From: an uncultured Bacteroidia bacterium
Lineage (GTDB): Bacteria; Bacteroidota; Bacteroidia; Bacteroidales; UBA932
Reading direction: 5' to 3'
Assembly (NCBI GenBank): GCA_902798975.1
Contig: CADBYT010000008.1
Location: forward strand, 1 to 64,000
DNA length: 64,000 nt
The notes beneath the pieces are model-generated. The model saw nothing but the letters and a program-made list of their open reading frames with translations, ran no database searches and had not been told where the DNA came from. The position numbers were made by a program, and so were the translations under genes. Positions 36,037 to 44,554 of this stretch are shown one piece after another; position 1 is the first letter of the stretch, and each line of letters opens with the position of its first letter.

Positions 36037-37302
36037 ATGAAGAAAATCGATGTCGTGCTCGGGCTCCAGTGGGGCGACGAAGGCAAAGGCAAGGTGGTCG
36101 ATGTCCTGACCCCTGATTATAACGTGATTGCTCGCTTCCAGGGCGGCCCCAACGCAGGCCACTCCCTGGTGTTCGACGGCGACCGTTTCGTGCTGCACAC
36201 CGTTCCTTCCGGCATTTTCCGCAAGGATTCGGTCAACGTGATCGGCAACGGCGTGGTCATCGATCCCGTCATCCTGATGGACGAAATCCGCGCCATCGAA
36301 CAGAAGGCCGGCGACATCACCGGCAAGCTGCTCATCTCCAAGCGCGCCCACCTCATCCTTCCGACGCACCGCATGCTCGACGCGGCTTCCGAGGCCGCCA
36401 AGGGCAAGAGCAAGATCGGCTCCACCCTCAAGGGTATCGGCCCGACCTACATGGACAAGACCGGCCGCAACGGCCTCCGCATCGGGGACATCCTCTCCCC
36501 CGAGTTCCAGGCCCGCTACGACGCCCTGAAGCAGAAGCATTTCGGACTGCTCGCGCAGTACGATTTCCAATATGACATCACCGAATACGAGAAGCAGTGG
36601 ATGCAGGCCATCGGCGAACTGAAGCGCTTCTCCTTCATCGAGAGCGAACTGGTGGTCAACGACTACCTCGCCAAGGACGTGCCCGTCCTCGCGGAGGGCG
36701 CCCAGGGCGCGATGCTGGACATCGACTTCGGCACCTATCCCTTCGTGACCTCCTCCAACACCATGACCGCCGGCGTCTGCACGGGCCTCGGCGTGGCCCC
36801 GAACCGCGTCGGCAAAGTGATGGGCATCTTCAAGGCCTACTGCACCCGCGTGGGCAGCGGCCCCTTCCCGACTGAGCTTTTCGACGAGACGGGCGAGCGG
36901 CTCCGCCAGATCGGCCATGAGTTCGGCGCCACCACGGGCCGTCCCCGCCGCTGCGGCTGGCTCGACCTCGTCGCGCTGAAGTACGCCGTGATGATGAACG
37001 GCGTGAGCGAGCTCATCATGATGAAGTCCGACGTCCTCAACACATTCAAGACCATCAAGGTGGCCGTCGCCTACGAGATCGGCGGCAAGCGGGTGGATTA
37101 CTTCCCCTTCGAGAGCGGTGAGGAGGTGACTCCGGTCTACAAGGAGTTCGCCGGCTGGGACTGCGACATCACCGGCGTGCGCAAGTACGAGGATTTCCCG
37201 CAGCAGCTCAAGGACTACATCGCCTTCATCGAGGCGGAGACCGGCTGCCCGGTGAAGATCATCTCCGTCGGCCCCGACCGCAAGGAGATCGTCATCAGAT
37301 GA
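36037..37302 (+). CDS. purA: Adenylosuccinate synthetase
   Basis: A 421-residue enzyme converting IMP, GTP and aspartate to adenylosuccinate, the first committed step to AMP. It has the N-terminal GTP-binding [13 protein letters not shown], the IMP contacts [11 protein letters not shown], and [14 protein letters not shown] and [12 protein letters not shown] in the C half. Start [10 protein letters not shown] is chosen over an ATG 57 nt upstream. The 3' end overlaps the convergent purB by 8 bp. Confidence 0.95.
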   Translation: MKKIDVVLGLQWGDEGKGKVVDVLTPDYNVIARFQGGPNAGHSLVFDGDRFVLHTVPSGIFRKDSVNVIGNGVVIDPVILMDEIRAIEQKAGDITGKLLISKRAHLILPTHRMLDAASEAAKGKSKIGSTLKGIGPTYMDKTGRNGLRIGDILSPEFQARYDALKQKHFGLLAQYDFQYDITEYEKQWMQAIGELKRFSFIESELVVNDYLAKDVPVLAEGAQGAMLDIDFGTYPFVTSSNTMTAGVCTGLGVAPNRVGKVMGIFKAYCTRVGSGPFPTELFDETGERLRQIGHEFGATTGRPRRCGWLDLVALKYAVMMNGVSELIMMKSDVLNTFKTIKVAVAYEIGGKRVDYFPFESGEEVTPVYKEFAGWDCDITGVRKYEDFPQQLKDYIAFIEAETGCPVKIISVGPDRKEIVIR

Positions 37303-38590
37303 TGCCGACGCGCTTGAAGATGTAGTCTACGTTTTTGAAGTAGTAGTCGAGGGTGAAGCATGCCTCCAGTTCTTCGGGGGTCAGTTGCGCCATCACGCCG
37401 GCATCGGCGAGCAGCAGCGTCTTATAGTCCAGCCCCTCGGACCATGCCTTCATGGCGATGGGCTGCACGGTATCGTAAGCCGTCTCGCGGGCGAGTCCCT
37501 TGCCGATCAGGGCGTTCATCACGCGCTGCGCAAAGATGACGCCGTTCGTGCGCCAGATGTTTTTGATCATGTTCTCCGGATAGACCGTCAGGTTCTCCAG
37601 GATCCCCTTGAAACGGGTCAGCATGTAGTCGAGCAGCTCCGTCGCGTCCGGGAGGATGATACGCTCGGTGGAAGAGTGGGAAATATCCCGCTCGTGCCAC
37701 AGGGCCACGTTCTCGCAGGAGGCGGACATGTACCCGCGCATCACGCGGGCGCAGCCGCAGATATTCTCGCTGCTGATCGGATTGCGCTTGTGCGGCATGG
37801 CGCTCGACCCCTTCTGACCCTTGCGGAACGCCTCCTCCGCCTCGCGGACCTCGGTCCGCTGGAGGTTGCGCACCTCGAAGGCCATCTGCTCCAGGGTGGA
37901 GGCGATGACAGCAAGGGTGGCGATATAGTAGGCGTGGCGGTCGCGCTGCAGCACCTGCGTGGAGATGTCGGCGGAGGCGATGCCCAGCTTGTCGCAGACA
38001 TAGTCCTGGATGAAAGGCGGAATGTTGGCGAAATTGCCCACGGCGCCGCTCATCTTGCCGGCCTCGACTCCCTTGCGGGCATACTGGAAGCGCTCGATGT
38101 TGCGCTTCATTTCCTCGTACCAGAGGGCCCATTTCAGACCGAAACTGGTGATGTCGGCGTGGATGCCGTGCGTGCGGCCGATGCAGGGTGTGTCCTTGAA
38201 CTCCAGCGCGCGCTTTTTCAGCACGGCGAGGAAGTCTTTGAGGTCCTGCAGCAGGATCTTGTCGGCCTGCTGGAGGAGGTAGCCGTTGGCGGTGTCCACC
38301 ACGTCGGTGGAAGTGAGGCCGTAGTGGACCCACTTGCGCTCTTCGCCGAGGCTCTCGCTGACGGCGCGGGTGAAGGCGACCACGTCGTGGCGGGTCTGCT
38401 CTTCGATTTCGCGGATGCGGGAGACTTCGAATTTCGCGTTGGCGCGGATCTTCTCGACATCCCCGGCCGGGATGACGCCCAGTTTGCTCCAGGCTTCGCA
38501 GGAAAGGGTTTCGACTTCGAGGTAGGCGTTGAACTTGTTCTCTTCCGTCCACACGTCCCTCATCACTTTGCGGGAGTAGCGTTCGATCAT
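37295..38590 (-). CDS. purB: Adenylosuccinate lyase
   Basis: A 431-residue lyase of the fumarase/aspartase superfamily that acts twice in purine synthesis (SAICAR to AICAR, adenylosuccinate to AMP). The signature loop [19 protein letters not shown] with the catalytic Ser, [11 protein letters not shown] and [10 protein letters not shown] are all present. Its ATG overlaps the purC stop (ATGA at 38587-38590), so purC and purB form a translationally coupled operon. The stop overlaps purA head-on. Confidence 0.95.
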   Translation of the reverse strand: MIERYSRKVMRDVWTEENKFNAYLEVETLSCEAWSKLGVIPAGDVEKIRANAKFEVSRIREIEEQTRHDVVAFTRAVSESLGEERKWVHYGLTSTDVVDTANGYLLQQADKILLQDLKDFLAVLKKRALEFKDTPCIGRTHGIHADITSFGLKWALWYEEMKRNIERFQYARKGVEAGKMSGAVGNFANIPPFIQDYVCDKLGIASADISTQVLQRDRHAYYIATLAVIASTLEQMAFEVRNLQRTEVREAEEAFRKGQKGSSAMPHKRNPISSENICGCARVMRGYMSASCENVALWHERDISHSSTERIILPDATELLDYMLTRFKGILENLTVYPENMIKNIWRTNGVIFAQRVMNALIGKGLARETAYDTVQPIAMKAWSEGLDYKTLLLADAGVMAQLTPEELEACFTLDYYFKNVDYIFKRVGII

Positions 38591-39522
38591 TTCTTCAGGA
38601 ATGCGTTGATGTTGGATTCAATGCGGGCGGCATCGCCGGGAGCGGGCTGGAACTTGTCGCCGGTAATGTGCTCGTAGAGCTCGACGTAGCGGTCGGTGAT
38701 GCCCGCGACGACCGCGTCGGTCATCTCCGGCACCTGCTGTCCGGCCTGGCCCTGGAAGCCGTTGGCCATGAGCCACTCGCGCACGAACTCCTTGGAGAGC
38801 TGCTTCTGGCGCTCGCCCTTCGCGAGACGCTCCTCATAACCCTCTGCATAGAAGTAGCGGGAGGAGTCGGGCGTGTGGATCTCGTCCATCAGCATGATCT
38901 TGCCGTCACGCTTGCCGAATTCGTATTTCGTGTCCACGAGGATCAGGCCCTTGCCGGCGGCAATCTCGGTGCCACGGGCGAAGAGGGCGCGGGTGTAGGC
39001 CTCGAGCTGCTCGTAGTCCCCGCGGGAGACGATGCCCTGGGCGATGATCTCTTCCTTGCTGATGTCCTCGTCGTGGCCCTCGGCGGCCTTGGTCGTCGGG
39101 GTGATGATGGGCTCGGCGAACTTCTGGTTCTCCACCATGCCGTCCGGCAGGGGAACGCCGCAGAGCGTGCGCTTTCCGGCCTTGTATTCACGCCAGGCGT
39201 GGCCGGTGAGGTAGCCGCGGATCACCATCTCCACCTTGAAGGGTTCGCAGCGCCAGCCGATCGTGGCCATCGGATCCACCTCGGCGATCTTCCAATTCGG
39301 GATGATGTCGGCCGTGGCGTCGAGGAATTTGGATGCTATCTGATTGAGTACCTGTCCCTTATACGGGATTCCCTTGGGGAGGACGACGTCGAAGGCGGAG
39401 ATGCGGTCGGTGGCGACCATGACCAGGTAATCGGATCCGATGCTGTACACGTCACGGACCTTGCCGGTGTACTTGGCGAGCTGTCCGGAGAAATGGAAAT
39501 CGGTGCTGAGAATGGCTTTCAT
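38587..39522 (-). CDS. purC: Phosphoribosylaminoimidazole-succinocarboxamide (SAICAR) synthase
   Basis: A 311-residue PurC of the long, ~300-residue type. [10 protein letters not shown] and [18 protein letters not shown] (ATP and substrate loops), [13 protein letters not shown], and [20 protein letters not shown] are hallmark stretches. It joins CAIR and aspartate using ATP. Start [11 protein letters not shown] is chosen over one 24 nt upstream. It is divergent from purF (76 bp between starts) and overlaps purB downstream. Confidence 0.94.
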   Translation of the reverse strand: MKAILSTDFHFSGQLAKYTGKVRDVYSIGSDYLVMVATDRISAFDVVLPKGIPYKGQVLNQIASKFLDATADIIPNWKIAEVDPMATIGWRCEPFKVEMVIRGYLTGHAWREYKAGKRTLCGVPLPDGMVENQKFAEPIITPTTKAAEGHDEDISKEEIIAQGIVSRGDYEQLEAYTRALFARGTEIAAGKGLILVDTKYEFGKRDGKIMLMDEIHTPDSSRYFYAEGYEERLAKGERQKQLSKEFVREWLMANGFQGQAGQQVPEMTDAVVAGITDRYVELYEHITGDKFQPAPGDAARIESNINAFLKK

Positions 39523-39586
39523 AATGCTGTTTGAAATTGTGACCACGAAGTTACTTGTTTTTTCCCACTCCGAGAAAATTTTTTTC

Positions 39587-39594
39587 TATTTTTG
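39587..39594 (+). promoter_or_regulatory. -7 box 4 nt upstream of purF ATG (predicted leaderless)
   Basis: TATTTTTG, then GTGCT-type 4-nt spacing to the ATG at 39599. No well-placed -33 TTTG. Confidence 0.5.
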
Positions 39595-39598
39595 TGCT

Positions 39599-41014
39599 AT
39601 GAATCCAATCCAGGAAAGCGGACTTCACGAAGAGTGTGGAGTATTCGGCATCTATGGCGTCCCGGACGCCGCCAATTTAGTGTATTACGGACTTCACGCC
39701 TTACAGCACAGGGGCCAGGAAGGATGCGGCATCGTCGCCTGCGGCGAGGACCGCGTGCTGCGCCGCATCAAGGGCGAAGGACTCGTGCATGAAGTCTTCG
39801 ACGAGGCCAAAATCGCCTCGCTGCCCGGCCAGATGGCCATCGGCCACGTACGCTATTCCACCACGGGCGGCAGCAGCATCGAGAACGTCCAGCCCTTCCT
39901 CTTCCACCACAACACGGGCGACTTCGCCCTCGCGCACAACGGCAACCTCGTGAATTCCGCGCAGCTGCGCCGCTACCTGGAGGACCGCGGCAGCCTGTTC
40001 CAGTCCTCCTCGGACAGCGAAATCCTGGCCCACCTGATCCGCAAGGACAACAAAGAACGCCACCGCCCGCGCATCTTCGCCATCCGCGAAGCGCTCAACA
40101 TGATCGAAGGCGCTTTTGCCTTCCTCATCATGACGCAGAACCGCATCTATGTCTGCCGCGACAAGCACGGCCTCCGGCCGCTGTCGATCGGCCGCCTGGG
40201 CGACGGTTATGTGATCAGCAGCGAAACCTGCGCCTTCGACACCATCGGCGCGCAGTTCATCCGGGACGTCGCGCCCGGCGAGATCATCACCATCGACCAC
40301 CACGGCATCCGCAGCAACCATTACTCCGAATTCCAGCACCATTTCATGTGTGCGATGGAATACATCTACTTCTCCCGCCCGGACAGCAACATCGAGGGCA
40401 CCAACGTCCACGCTTTCCGCAAACTCACGGGACGCCTGCTCTTCGAGGAGGCACCGGCCGACGCGGACATCGTCGTGGGCGTGCCGGACAGCAGCCTGAG
40501 CGCCGCGATGGGCTTCGCCGAAGCCAGCGGCCTGCCGTACGAGATGGGCCTGATCAAGAACAAGTACGTCGGCCGCACCTTCATCCAGCCCTCGCAGGCG
40601 ATGCGCGAAAAAGGCGTGCGGATGAAGCTGTCCGCGGTCAAGACCATCGTGGAGGGCAAGCGCGTCGTGCTGATCGACGACTCCGTGGTGCGGGGAACGA
40701 CCTCGCGCCGCATCGTCGCGATGCTCCGCGAAGCGGGCGCCACCGAAGTGCATCTGCGCATCGCCAGCCCGCCTATCACGAGCCCCTGCTTCTACGGCGT
40801 GGACATGTCCACTTACGACGAACTGATGTGCGCCCACAAGTCGCTGCCCGAAGTGAAGCAGATCCTGGGCGTGGATTCGCTCGCCTTCCTCTCGCAGGAG
40901 GCGCTCTTCAAGGCCGGAAAGCGCGAGGAACTCTGCCTCGCCTGCTTCACCGGAGACTACCCTACCTACCTCTACCAGCGTATCGAGGAGGCCAACAAGG
41001 ACGAAAAGAACTGA
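39599..41014 (+). CDS. purF: Amidophosphoribosyltransferase
   Basis: A 471-residue PurF catalysing the first step of purine synthesis, PRPP plus glutamine to phosphoribosylamine. The N-terminal nucleophile hydrolase domain has an 13-residue propeptide before Cys14 (HEECGVFGIYG), as in processed PurF enzymes. It continues with HRGQEGCGI and GHVRYSTTGGSSIENVQPF. The phosphoribosyltransferase part has the PRPP loop VVLIDDSVVRGTT. The radical SAM gene follows 4 bp after. Confidence 0.94.
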   Translation: MNPIQESGLHEECGVFGIYGVPDAANLVYYGLHALQHRGQEGCGIVACGEDRVLRRIKGEGLVHEVFDEAKIASLPGQMAIGHVRYSTTGGSSIENVQPFLFHHNTGDFALAHNGNLVNSAQLRRYLEDRGSLFQSSSDSEILAHLIRKDNKERHRPRIFAIREALNMIEGAFAFLIMTQNRIYVCRDKHGLRPLSIGRLGDGYVISSETCAFDTIGAQFIRDVAPGEIITIDHHGIRSNHYSEFQHHFMCAMEYIYFSRPDSNIEGTNVHAFRKLTGRLLFEEAPADADIVVGVPDSSLSAAMGFAEASGLPYEMGLIKNKYVGRTFIQPSQAMREKGVRMKLSAVKTIVEGKRVVLIDDSVVRGTTSRRIVAMLREAGATEVHLRIASPPITSPCFYGVDMSTYDELMCAHKSLPEVKQILGVDSLAFLSQEALFKAGKREELCLACFTGDYPTYLYQRIEEANKDEKN

Positions 41015-41018
41015 GGCC

Positions 41019-41774
41019 ATGATGCGGGAAGAAACGGTTTTCGGCCCGATTCACAGCCGTCGGCTGGGGTCTTCGCTCGGCATCAACCTGCTGCCGCAGC
41101 GGGGCAAGTTCTGCAATTTCGACTGCGTCTACTGCGAATGCGGCTGGAACAAGGACGGCCGCGACGACCAGGTCCTGCCCACCGCCGCCCAGGTGCGCTC
41201 GGCGCTCGAGGACAAGCTCTGCGCCTGCATGCTGGAAGGAACGCCCATCGATTCCATCACTTTCTCCGGCGACGGGGAGCCCACGCTGAATTCGGAATTC
41301 CCGCGCATCATCGACGACACACTCCGCCTGCGCGACGCCTTCTACCCGAACGCCAAGGTTTCCGTGCTGTCCAACGCCACGCGGGTGCACGTCCCGGAGG
41401 TCGCGGCGGCGCTGAAGCGGGTGGACAATCCCATTCTGAAAATCGACGCGCCGACGGACGAACTCGTCGCGACGATCAACCACCCCGCCCCGGGCTATTC
41501 CCTAACCCGCGTGATCGAGGGTCTGCGCGGCTTCAACGGCGATTTCGTGCTGCAGACGATGTTCCTGCGCAGCCCGGATTTCGACTCCGCCAGCCCCGAA
41601 GTGCTGTCCGGCTGGATGGACATCGTGCGGGAGTTGAAGCCCCGCAAGATCATGGTCTACACCATCGACCGGCCCACGCCGGCAAGCGGCCTGGAGAAGA
41701 TTTCCGCCGCCGAAATGAAAACCCTCGTCCAGCCGCTGATCGACGAAGGCTTCAATATCGACATCAAAGGTTAA
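41019..41774 (+). CDS. Radical SAM protein, COG0731-like
   Basis: A 251-residue radical SAM enzyme: cluster motif FCNFDCVYCEC (Cys-X3-Cys-X2-Cys), the SAM-binding FSGDGEPTLN, and VLSNATRV and LKIDAPT further on. The opening FGPIHSRRLGSSLGINLLP is typical of the COG0731 group related to TYW1. The substrate in bacteria is not established. It starts 4 bp after purF, suggesting co-transcription, and ends at a good terminator. Confidence 0.8.
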   Translation: MMREETVFGPIHSRRLGSSLGINLLPQRGKFCNFDCVYCECGWNKDGRDDQVLPTAAQVRSALEDKLCACMLEGTPIDSITFSGDGEPTLNSEFPRIIDDTLRLRDAFYPNAKVSVLSNATRVHVPEVAAALKRVDNPILKIDAPTDELVATINHPAPGYSLTRVIEGLRGFNGDFVLQTMFLRSPDFDSASPEVLSGWMDIVRELKPRKIMVYTIDRPTPASGLEKISAAEMKTLVQPLIDEGFNIDIKG

Positions 41775-41778
41775 CAAT

Positions 41779-41808
41779 AAAAACGCCCCCTTCACCGGGG
41801 GCGTTTTT
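41779..41808. terminator. Rho-independent terminator
   Basis: Hairpin CGCCCCC-TTCACC-GGGGGCG with flanking A5 and T5, so it can act on both strands. It follows the radical SAM gene and lies just beyond the stop of the convergent HTH gene. Confidence 0.9.
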
Positions 41809-41830
41809 CAATTATTACCGTAACCGGACC

Positions 41831-42037
41831 TTATGGTTCCGGGCGGAATTCGAGCAGGTCGCCGGGCTGGCAGTCCAGCGCTGCACACAGGGATTCCAGC
41901 GTGGAGAAGCGGATAGCTTTGGCTTTGCCGGTCTTGAGGATCGAGAGGTTTGCAGCTGTGATCCCCACGCGTTCGGCGAGTTCCCCGGAGGACATCTTCC
42001 TTCGGGCCAGCATCACATCTACATTGACGACGATCAT
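41831..42037 (-). CDS. Small HTH (Cro/CI, YozG-like) transcriptional regulator
   Basis: A 68-residue protein that is nearly all helix-turn-helix: MLARRKMSSGELAERVGI, TAANLSILKTGKAKAIRFST, LESLCAALDCQPGDLLEF. It matches the short XRE-type YozG-like regulators of Bacteroidota and Firmicutes. It is 4 bp downstream of the flotillin gene and probably in the same operon; it may autoregulate the operon. Confidence 0.82.
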   Translation of the reverse strand: MIVVNVDVMLARRKMSSGELAERVGITAANLSILKTGKAKAIRFSTLESLCAALDCQPGDLLEFRPEP

Positions 42038-42041
42038 ACCG

Positions 42042-43418
42042 TTACTCAGCTGATTTCACTTCCTCCGCCGGAGCGGCAGCCTCTTTGGCCTCGCCCTTCA
42101 GGTAACCCGGAAGGCTCATGCCGGCCATCTTGAACAGCTCCTCGAGCGGCGGGACGGACCCCATCAGGCCGGACACGAAGTTGGCCGTGGCGGTCTTGCC
42201 GTTCTCGCTCTTGCCGCTGTCCCAGACAGTGACCTTGTCGATGTTGATGCCCTTGACGGCCTCGACCTGCGTCTTGACGAGCTCGGGCAGCTTGTCGGTG
42301 ATGAGCATCGTGATGGCCTGCTGGGCGTCGCCGCCGGCAGCGGACACGAGCTGACCGAAACCTTCCGCCTGCTTGGCGAGGATCTCGAGGGTACCGCGGG
42401 CCTGGGCGTCCATCTTGGCGAAGATGGCGTCGGCCTCACCCTTGGCCTTGCGGCGAAGCTGCTCGGCTTCGGCCTCGGCCTCGATGATGCGCTTCTCCTT
42501 CTCGATCTGGGCGGCCACGACGATGTTGGCCTGCTGGGTGGCTTTCTCGCGCTCGGCGCGGGCAAGCTCGGCGTCGCGCTCGCTCTTGTAGGCCTCCTCG
42601 AGGGCCTTGGCGGCCTGGACCTTCTCGGCGGCGACGGCCAGGCGCTCGGCCTCGGCCTGCTTCTCGCGGCGCTGGGCATCGGAATTGGCAATCTCGATCT
42701 TGGCGCTGTTCTCGCCCTTGACGGCGTCGGCGTCGGCGGCAGCCACGTTCACACGGGTGTCCTTGTCGGCCATGGCCTTACCGGTCTCACCGTAACGGTT
42801 CTGCTCGGCCACGCTCTTCTTGGCGTCGTTGATGGCCTTGGCGGCGGCTTCCTTACCGAGGGCCTCGATGTAGCCGGACTCGTCGCGGATATCGGTGACA
42901 TTCACGTTGATGAGCTTCAGACCGATCTTGCGGAGCTCGGCTTCCACGTTCTGGCTGACGGCGGCGAGGAACTTGTCGCGGTCGGCGTTGATCTCCTCGA
43001 TGTCCATCGTGGCGATCACCAGACGCAGCTGGCCGAAGAGGATATCCGTGGCGATGCCCCGGATTTCATCCGCCTGGAGGCCGAGCAGACGCTCGGCGGC
43101 GTTGGTCATCACCTCCGGCTCCGTGGAGATACCGACGGTGAAGCGGCAGGGCACGTCCACGCGGATATTCTGCTTGGACAGGGCATTGGTCAGGTTGCAC
43201 TCGATGGAGATCGGAGTGAGGTCCAGGAACTGGTAGCTCTGGAAGACAGGCCAGATGAAGGCGGCGCCGCCGTGGATGCACTTGGCGGACGCGTCGCGGC
43301 CGGTTTTACCGTAGACGACAAGCACCTTGTCGGACGGGCAGCGCTTGTAGCGGGCGAGGATGGCCGTGAAGGTCACGAAGAGCACGCCCACAATGATGAG
43401 GATGAGATAGAGTTCCAT
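42042..43418 (-). CDS. floT: Flotillin/SPFH-domain membrane scaffold protein
   Basis: A 458-residue flotillin: a single N-terminal helix (MELYLILIIVGVLFVTFTAI), the SPFH/band 7 domain (about 30-200, from RYKRCPSDKVLVVYG), then a long Ala/Glu-rich coiled coil (about 210-350, EAERLAVAAEKVQAAKALEE) with EA repeats. The C-terminal QLVSAAGGDAQQAITMLI is seen in bacterial FloT/YuaG. It organises membrane microdomains. The gene follows a NfeD-like gene by 14 bp, the same pairing as yuaF-floT in Bacillus. Confidence 0.9.
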   Translation of the reverse strand: MELYLILIIVGVLFVTFTAILARYKRCPSDKVLVVYGKTGRDASAKCIHGGAAFIWPVFQSYQFLDLTPISIECNLTNALSKQNIRVDVPCRFTVGISTEPEVMTNAAERLLGLQADEIRGIATDILFGQLRLVIATMDIEEINADRDKFLAAVSQNVEAELRKIGLKLINVNVTDIRDESGYIEALGKEAAAKAINDAKKSVAEQNRYGETGKAMADKDTRVNVAAADADAVKGENSAKIEIANSDAQRREKQAEAERLAVAAEKVQAAKALEEAYKSERDAELARAEREKATQQANIVVAAQIEKEKRIIEAEAEAEQLRRKAKGEADAIFAKMDAQARGTLEILAKQAEGFGQLVSAAGGDAQQAITMLITDKLPELVKTQVEAVKGINIDKVTVWDSGKSENGKTATANFVSGLMGSVPPLEELFKMAGMSLPGYLKGEAKEAAAPAEEVKSAE

Positions 43419-43432
43419 ATTCTGTAAAGGAT

Positions 43433-44080
43433 TTAAATGATGACGGAATTGATTTCTTCGACGAGCAGGGTGTTGGCGCTGACGACCTCCACGACGCGGA
43501 TCCGGGCGCCGGTCTTGAGGGTCGGGCCATCGGTCACGGCCGCGTACTCGCGCACGGCGTTGTTGATGGTGATCTGGACCTTGCCTTCACCGGCGCGCCC
43601 GCCCGGGATGGTCAGGTAGACCGAGCCCTCGCAGTCGATAGCCGACTTATACACATTGATGTTGCCGGACTGCTGCATGTTCGTGAGCCACTTGAAGAGC
43701 AGCATCACGACGGCCACGAGCACCACACCGACGACGATGGCGATGAGCATACGCAACGCGAGGGCCGGGACGCTGTCCTTGAGCAGGATGGCCGTCCAGC
43801 CGAAGCCGATCAGGAAGTTGATGAAGTTGCGGAAGGTCAGCAGGTTCATCCCGGTGCCGAGTTGGCCCGACTCACCCGCCTCCGGGCTTCCGCCCACGTC
43901 CACGGAGCCGTCGGCGATGTCGCCGATCAGGTCGGTGTCGGAGTTGATGTCGAAATCGCTGTCCCCGGCGGCGCCGAGGAAGGTCATGATCGTTTGGATG
44001 ACGAAGACCAGGGAGGCCGAGAGCGTCACGGCCCAGAGGACTTTCATCGCAGGTTCAAGGGAGTTCCACCATTCAATCAT
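43433..44080 (-). CDS. NfeD/YuaF-like membrane protein, flotillin partner
   Basis: A 215-residue inner-membrane protein. It has a helix near the start (VLWAVTLSASLVFVIQTIM), an acidic loop (DSDFDINSDTDLIGDIADG), two further hydrophobic segments (TFRNFINFLIGFGWTAIL, MLIAIVVGVVLVAVVMLL), and a C-terminal OB-fold (EGSVYLTIPGGRAGEGKVQI). This matches short NfeD1b/YuaF proteins that accompany flotillin. Start MIEWWNSLEPAM is chosen over one 54 nt upstream, which lies close to the -7 box. Confidence 0.82.
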   Translation of the reverse strand: MIEWWNSLEPAMKVLWAVTLSASLVFVIQTIMTFLGAAGDSDFDINSDTDLIGDIADGSVDVGGSPEAGESGQLGTGMNLLTFRNFINFLIGFGWTAILLKDSVPALALRMLIAIVVGVVLVAVVMLLFKWLTNMQQSGNINVYKSAIDCEGSVYLTIPGGRAGEGKVQITINNAVREYAAVTDGPTLKTGARIRVVEVVSANTLLVEEINSVII

Positions 44081-44105
44081 AAGGCTAGTTTTGTGTTTGT
44101 TTCTG

Positions 44106-44135
44106 CAAAGATATAAATAATTATTGAAAAACAAT
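44106..44135 (-). promoter_or_regulatory. Promoter of the NfeD-flotillin-HTH operon
   Basis: -7 TATCTTTG on the minus strand (44106-44113) and a weak -33 (TTG at 44132-44134), spaced about 18 bp. The leader is about 25 nt. Confidence 0.6.
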
Positions 44136-44232
44136 ATATTTTTGTTGAAAAGTTTTAAATTTTTCCAAATTTAGTTTCTCGGCCCCGCCAGCGCCGTTTC
44201 GGTCCCGTTTTCAGAGCCTTTCCTGCCTGCAA

Positions 44233-44271
44233 GTGCGCTTTGTGTCCCAGAATCCGGGACACAAAGCGCAC
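44233..44271. repeat. Perfect 16-bp inverted repeat (7-nt loop) in the divergent gap
   Basis: GTGCGCTTTGTGTCCC and its exact complement flank AGAATCC. There is no T run, so it is not a standard terminator. It lies between the NfeD operon and the riboswitch promoter, in a GC-rich segment (44171-44360) that has more pairing (AGGTGCCC..GGGCGGTACCT) and no gene. Confidence 0.75.
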
Positions 44272-44362
44272 CAGGTGCCCGTTGCGGCGGGCGGTACCTG
44301 CCCCGAGCGGGCATTTGCAGCGCGTCAGGCAGTGCCGCAGCCGAAGGCTCAGCCGCAGCAGA

Positions 44363-44394
44363 TTTGCAAAGCTGGGGCGGATGCGCTATCTTTG
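44363..44394 (+). promoter_or_regulatory. Promoter of the cobalamin-controlled operon
   Basis: TTTG at 44363-44366 and TATCTTTG at 44387-44394, 20 bp apart: a near-ideal Bacteroidota promoter. Transcription should start close to 44400, at the beginning of the riboswitch. Confidence 0.8.
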
Positions 44395-44402
44395 CGCCGG
44401 AG

Positions 44403-44545
44403 TTTGTGGTGTGTTGCTCCGCAACCATAAAGGGGAATCCGGTGAGAACCCGGAACTGTGCCCGCAACGGTAATTCCCAGAAGAGTCCGAATACCTGCCG
44501 CAGACAAGTTGATACCGGAGGCCCGGGGTCAGGCCGCCCTAGCGA
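44403..44545 (+). promoter_or_regulatory. Cobalamin (adenosylcobalamin-type) riboswitch
   Basis: Contains the class-defining core GGGGAATCCGGTGAGAACCC, then GGAACTGTGCCCGCAACGG and the late AGTCCGAATACCTGCC. A stem-loop TTGCTCCGCAA precedes it. The sequence after (44505-44545, GGAGGCCCGGGGTCAGGCC) may be the expression platform that hides the translation start or ends transcription when B12 is bound. The ATG of the receptor follows at 44555. Confidence 0.93.
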
Positions 44546-44554
44546 CGCAAATTT

